NCBI GenBank assembly: GCA_016213105.1
Contig: JACRBN010000019.1
Span: forward strand, 248,001 to 312,000
Direction: 5' to 3'
DNA from: Chloroflexota bacterium
GTDB lineage: Bacteria; Chloroflexota; Anaerolineae; Anaerolineales; Villigracilaceae
Length of the DNA stretch: 64,000 bases
How positions within the stretch are numbered: the stretch's first letter is position 1; the number at the start of each line of letters is the position of its first letter. A program made the position numbers and the translations under genes. Shown here one piece after another: positions 60,751 through 64,000 of the stretch. Below the pieces are notes generated by a model. It searched no databases, was not told where the DNA came from, and saw only the letters and a program-made list of their open reading frames with translations.

Positions 60751-60786
60751 TGTACAAATTGTACAATTTGTACAAAGGACTGTCAA
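60751..60786 (-). promoter_or_regulatory. Toxin-antitoxin promoter overlapped by a 24-bp palindromic operator
   Basis: On the minus strand, TTGACA (60786-60781) and TACAAT (60763-60758) are separated by exactly 17 bp. A perfect 24-bp palindrome (60751-60774) covers the -10 and half of the spacer. It contains three TGTACA hexamers spaced 9 bp apart, suited to cooperative binding of Phd/YefM dimers. A dimer there would block RNA polymerase. Confidence 0.85.
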
Positions 60787-60817
60787 GCAACTCAATTCAG
60801 GGTCGGCATCATTTTTT

Positions 60818-61327
60818 TTAGAACCAATGCAAGGCAACAGCGATTATCAATAACAAGGCTGTTCCCCAAGAAACAACCATGAAAAAAGCTCCCATTGGTT
60901 TTGCAGGGGCGCCATTAAAAAGGATTGAAAGGATCGGGTGTCGGCCTATATATTCATCTCGCTGGTACATAAAAAAGCCGCTACATCCGTTCAAGAATAG
61001 GACTGGCACACATATCCACAATAGAAAACCATTAAAGTCAATATTGGCGTTGGTGTAATGGATGATCAAAAAGATGAGCGCTGGCCATAAGAAACTCAGA
61101 TATGTTGGCAACACTGTTGGATGGAGAAAAATGCGCCCTAATTCGCGCATCGTTTTTGGAAATGGATTTAATATCGTAATGATGAAGGCTGCTAAAAATA
61201 CTCTGACCCAGAAGTCCGAGACAGCATCCGATTTTGGCAAAAAGGATGGCAGGAAAAAGCCTCCCAAAAGTATTCCCAGCGCTATTTTTACAAACAGCAG
61301 TAAATTCTTTGAATTGTCGAACTTCAT
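60818..61327 (-). CDS. Small AT-rich membrane protein
   Basis: 169 aa. Start at 61327 (MKFDNSKNLLLFVKI) with GAGGAA upstream. Five hydrophobic helices (about 10-28, 37-55, 68-90, 97-118 and 145-168); a motif HPTVLPTYLSFLWPALIFLI is noted. The coding DNA is markedly richer in A/T than its neighbours, including rare TTA and ATA codons, which hints at recent acquisition. No homologous family is recognised. Confidence 0.65.
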   Translation of the reverse strand: MKFDNSKNLLLFVKIALGILLGGFFLPSFLPKSDAVSDFWVRVFLAAFIITILNPFPKTMRELGRIFLHPTVLPTYLSFLWPALIFLIIHYTNANIDFNGFLLWICVPVLFLNGCSGFFMYQRDEYIGRHPILSILFNGAPAKPMGAFFMVVSWGTALLLIIAVALHWF

Positions 61328-61444
61328 TTTTCCTCGTATCGTCTTTTTGAACTTCCCATCCTGCCAACTCCCAAACCCAACTCCCCGAATCCGCCTCCCG
61401 ATTCCCAATTTACCAATTCCCAATCACCCATTACAATCTCTTCC

Positions 61445-62857
61445 ATGGACACTGAACAAAATTATAACCTCGCCCTTGATTACCTGTATTCTTACATTGA
61501 TTATAGCCTGAGACAAGCCTCGGAGATCGCCAGGGCTGAATTCAACCTCGATCGCATGTTCGCGCTGCTGAACCTGCTGGGAAATCCGCACCAGGCGTAT
61601 CCCATCATTCACGTGGCGGGGACGAAGGGGAAGGGGTCGACGTCGGCGCTGTGCGCGTCGGCGTTGCAGGCGGCGGGCTACAAGACGGGATTGTACACGT
61701 CGCCGCATCTGCTGGACTACGCCGAGCGGATTCAAATCGACGGGCAGCCGATCTCGCACCAGATGCTGATCGATCTGGTCGAGGAGGTCAAGCCCTTCGT
61801 GGCGCAGGTCGAGAAGCTGACCACCTTCGAGATCACCACGGCGCTGGCCTTCCTGGCCTTTGCCAAACAGGGCTGCACGGCGGCCGTTTTCGAGGTCGGC
61901 CTGGGCGGACGGCTGGACGCGACCAACGTGGTCACTCCGCGCGTGTCGGTCATCACCTCGCTCTCGATGGATCACATGACTGTGCTGGGCGACACCCTGG
62001 CCAAGATCGCGGGCGAGAAGGCAGGCATCATCAAGGACGGTGTGCCCGTGGTCTCCGCGCCGCAAAAGTATGAGGCGCTCGAAGTTCTCCTGCGCGTAGC
62101 CAATTTGAAGAACACAGAAGTTACCCTGGTGGGTAAGGATGTGACCTTCGAGCCAGTCCATCACACGCTGGAGGGGCAGATTTTCGCCCTGAGCGGAATG
62201 ACGAGCGAAGCGAGGAATGTAGTCGAAGGGCAGGGAAGCGAAGGAAGAGGAGATTTGATAACCCATCCTTCGACTGCACTCCCTGGCGGTCGCTCCGCTC
62301 AGGACGAAGGATTGTTGATAACCCTTCCCCTGCTCGGCGGCCACCAACTCGTCAACGCGGCCACGGCCTATGCGGCGCTCAAAGTCAGCGGGTTGAAAAT
62401 CCCTGATGAGGCTATCCAACGCGGCTTTGCTCAGGTAAAATGGCCTGCCCGCTTCGAGGTTGTCCGCCGTGAGCCGCCCGTGATCTTCGACTCGGCTCAC
62501 AACGATGACTCGTTCGCCCGCCTGCGCGAGACGCTCGAAACCTATTTCCCTGGCAAAAAGGTATATCTCATTTTCGGCGCATCCGAGGACAAGAACATCC
62601 CGGGCATGTTCCGCGAAATGCAGCCGAAGATCGAGCGATTGATCGTGACGCGCGCGAATCACCCGCGGGCGCTGGAGCCTGGGAAAATCCAGGGGTTGGC
62701 CGACCAGGCTGGGGTCCAGAGCGAGGCGGTGACACCCGTCGAGGCGGCTTTGGCGCGGGCGTTGGAATTGTCCGAAAAAGATGGTAGCATAGTGTTATCC
62801 GCAGGCTCGATGTTCGTGACCGCCGAAGTCATGGCGGCGTGGAAAAAATATTATTAG
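61445..62857 (+). CDS. folC: Folylpolyglutamate synthase/dihydrofolate synthase with in-frame repeat insertion
   Basis: 470 aa. HVAGTKGKGSTSALCASAL is the P-loop and AAVFEVGLGGRLDATNV the conserved substrate motif; IIFDSAHNDDSF-type DSAHN follows in the C-domain. It adds glutamates to folate and converts dihydropteroate to dihydrofolate. Residues about 248-290 (SGMTSEARNVVEGQGSEGRG... to ...SAQDEGLLI) are encoded by a CTGAGCGGAG inverted repeat and have no counterpart in the family. TACAAT ends 7 bp before the ATG, without a ribosome site. Confidence 0.88.
   Translation: MDTEQNYNLALDYLYSYIDYSLRQASEIARAEFNLDRMFALLNLLGNPHQAYPIIHVAGTKGKGSTSALCASALQAAGYKTGLYTSPHLLDYAERIQIDGQPISHQMLIDLVEEVKPFVAQVEKLTTFEITTALAFLAFAKQGCTAAVFEVGLGGRLDATNVVTPRVSVITSLSMDHMTVLGDTLAKIAGEKAGIIKDGVPVVSAPQKYEALEVLLRVANLKNTEVTLVGKDVTFEPVHHTLEGQIFALSGMTSEARNVVEGQGSEGRGDLITHPSTALPGGRSAQDEGLLITLPLLGGHQLVNAATAYAALKVSGLKIPDEAIQRGFAQVKWPARFEVVRREPPVIFDSAHNDDSFARLRETLETYFPGKKVYLIFGASEDKNIPGMFREMQPKIERLIVTRANHPRALEPGKIQGLADQAGVQSEAVTPVEAALARALELSEKDGSIVLSAGSMFVTAEVMAAWKKYY
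62187..62313. repeat. CTGAGCGGAG-family inverted repeat within folC
   Basis: CCCTGAGCGGAATGACGAGC...GTAGTCGAAGGGC on the left and CCTTCGACTGCACTCCC...GGTCGCTCCGCTCAGGACG on the right are inverted arms. TTGATAACCC occurs after each arm. The insertion keeps the folC frame open. Confidence 0.75.
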
Positions 62858-62860
62858 TAT

Positions 62861-62947
62861 GTCATTGCGAGGGCGGTGCTCTTCGCCCGAAGCAATCTCC
62901 GTTTATACGGGGATTGCTTCGTCGGCTTACAGCCTCTTCGCAATGAC
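62861..62947. repeat. Palindromic dispersed repeat (CATTGCGAG family), full copy
   Basis: GTCATTGCGAGGGCGG and CTTCGCAATGAC ends with inner arms CGAAGCAATCTCC and GGATTGCTTCG, as in the copy at 9952-10037. It fills nearly the whole gap between folC and lon, leaving just the ribosome site. Confidence 0.85.
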
Positions 62948-62958
62948 AGAGGACTCAT

Positions 62959-64000
62959 ATGAACCCAAACGACTGGAACGACGACGAAGAAGAAGATAAT
63001 TTCAACCTGGCGCTTTCCCAGCGCACCGAGGAACTGTACCGCATCCCGAACCGCGAGGTGGGGGCGGATGGGTTGATCGAGGCGGTGGTGCTGCCGCTGC
63101 GCGACCTGGTCATCTTCCCGCGCATGGTCACGCCGATCTTTGTGGGCCGCGAAGGCTCGCTGCTGGCGGTGCAGGATGCCCAGCGCCGGGATCAGACCGT
63201 CATCGGCCTGACGCAGAAGGATCCCGAACTCGAAAACCCCGGCGTGGACGACTTCCTGCCCGTGGGTGTTGAGATGGCGGTGGGGCGGTTGTTGCAAATG
63301 CCCGACGGCTCGTACTCCGCGCTCGTGCAGGGACGCCGCCGTTTGGAGATCGTCGAATTCGTCAAGACCCAGCCGTACCTCAAGGCGCGCGCGCGGGTCA
63401 TCTTCGAGCCGACCACGGCCGACCGCCAGACCCAGGCGCAGATGCGCACCGCTCTCGACCTGTTCGACCGCTGTGTGCAGCTCGACCGCTCCATCCCCGA
63501 AGAGGCGCACCTGTTCGCCTTGAACATATCGGAGCCGGGCTGGCTCTCGGACATGATCGCCACCTCACTCTCGCTAACCTATGACACCAAGCAGGCCCTG
63601 TTGTTGATGCTCGACCCGAAGAGCCGCCTCCAGCACCTGAACACCATCCTGGCCCAGGAGGTGGACGTGCTCGAACTCGAGGACGAGATCCACGCCAGGG
63701 TGCAGAACGAGGTCGACCGCAGCCAGCGCGAGTTTTACCTGCGCGAGCAAATGAAGCAGATCCAGAACGAGCTGGGCGAAGGCGACATCTTCACGCGCGA
63801 CGCGGCCGAGTTGAAGACCAAGATCGAGGCCGCCAACCTGCCCGAGGAACCCCGGGCCGTGGCGATGAAGGAGCTCGACCGTCTCAACCAGATGCCGCCC
63901 ATGGCGCCCGAGGTCAGCATCATCCGCACCTACATCGACTGGATCCTCGACCTGCCATGGACGAATTCCACGGCCGATAACCTGGATGTGAAGAACGCGG
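62959..64000 (+). CDS. lon: Lon protease, N-terminal part (runs off right edge)
   Basis: The open frame starts at ATG 62959 (MNPNDWNDDEEEDNFNLALS) after GAGG and continues to the edge, 347 codons. LIEAVVLPLRDLVIFPRMVT and PIFVGREGSLLAVQDA are the Lon substrate-binding domain; REFYLREQMKQIQNELGEGD is the helical segment before the ATPase. The acidic N-terminus is an extension. The ATPase and Ser-Lys peptidase domains lie beyond the window. Lon degrades misfolded and short-lived proteins, antitoxins of the Phd/YefM type included. Confidence 0.9.
   Translation, partial: MNPNDWNDDEEEDNFNLALSQRTEELYRIPNREVGADGLIEAVVLPLRDLVIFPRMVTPIFVGREGSLLAVQDAQRRDQTVIGLTQKDPELENPGVDDFLPVGVEMAVGRLLQMPDGSYSALVQGRRRLEIVEFVKTQPYLKARARVIFEPTTADRQTQAQMRTALDLFDRCVQLDRSIPEEAHLFALNISEPGWLSDMIATSLSLTYDTKQALLLMLDPKSRLQHLNTILAQEVDVLELEDEIHARVQNEVDRSQREFYLREQMKQIQNELGEGDIFTRDAAELKTKIEAANLPEEPRAVAMKELDRLNQMPPMAPEVSIIRTYIDWILDLPWTNSTADNLDVKNA

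Overview
The window is 64 kb of GC-rich bacterial chromosome. It is packed with short operons on both strands, separated by many short palindromic and other dispersed repeats. The gene repertoire is typical of Chloroflexota, probably class Anaerolineae: lipoproteins with Pro/Thr-rich linkers, a TPP-type pyruvate dehydrogenase, multi-GAF HD-GYP and GGDEF sensors, TIR-FGE proteins, a double-HTH RodZ-like protein, and the intergenic repeat families often seen in that group. This placement is inference from content; no rRNA, tRNA or CRISPR array was seen.

Layout. 1-4.5 kb: HDAC-like deacylase, nitroreductase, F420-type oxidoreductase, membrane glycerophosphodiesterase and small membrane proteins. 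4.6-7.7 kb: a complete polar amino-acid ABC importer operon ending in a strong terminator. 7.7-12.3 kb: a HEAT-repeat protein, then pyruvate dehydrogenase E1 alpha, E1 beta and E2, with a palindromic repeat between the E1 genes and repeat DNA read in frame in the E2 linkers. 12.3-21.5 kb: a lipoprotein, a small-molecule kinase, a GH3 beta-glucosidase, a destroyed GH13 amylase carrying a MITE-like element, and a secreted beta-helix protein. 21.7-24.75 kb: a tightly coupled operon of a Tat-exported tandem-repeat protein, a PqqD-like protein, an HprK-like kinase and a nucleotidyltransferase. 24.9-30.1 kb: MBL hydrolase, MFS transporter, HemW (with in-frame repeat insertions), metalloenzyme, methyltransferase and thioredoxin. 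30.2-35.4 kb: an EF-G-family GTPase with a near-consensus promoter, a sulfur-carrier/E1-rhodanese pair and a polytopic membrane protein.

35.5-39.2 kb is the most unusual stretch. Two TIR-domain proteins carry C-terminal FGE-sulfatase folds. The second ends in a segment that looks like the variable region of a diversity-generating retroelement (DGR), followed by a GC-rich hairpin and a truncated reverse-transcriptase gene broken by a terminator-like repeat and a MITE-like element. I read this as a decayed DGR that once diversified a TIR effector.

39.2-64 kb is mostly housekeeping: UbiB-type kinase, alanine racemase, signal peptidase II, RluD-type pseudouridine synthase, threonine aldolase, an overlapping GGDEF/HD-GYP c-di-GMP pair, L9, a RodZ-like protein, RimO, a MurJ operon, a Phd/RelE toxin-antitoxin pair coupled to a DUF503 gene under a palindromic operator, FolC (again with an in-frame repeat insertion) and the start of Lon.
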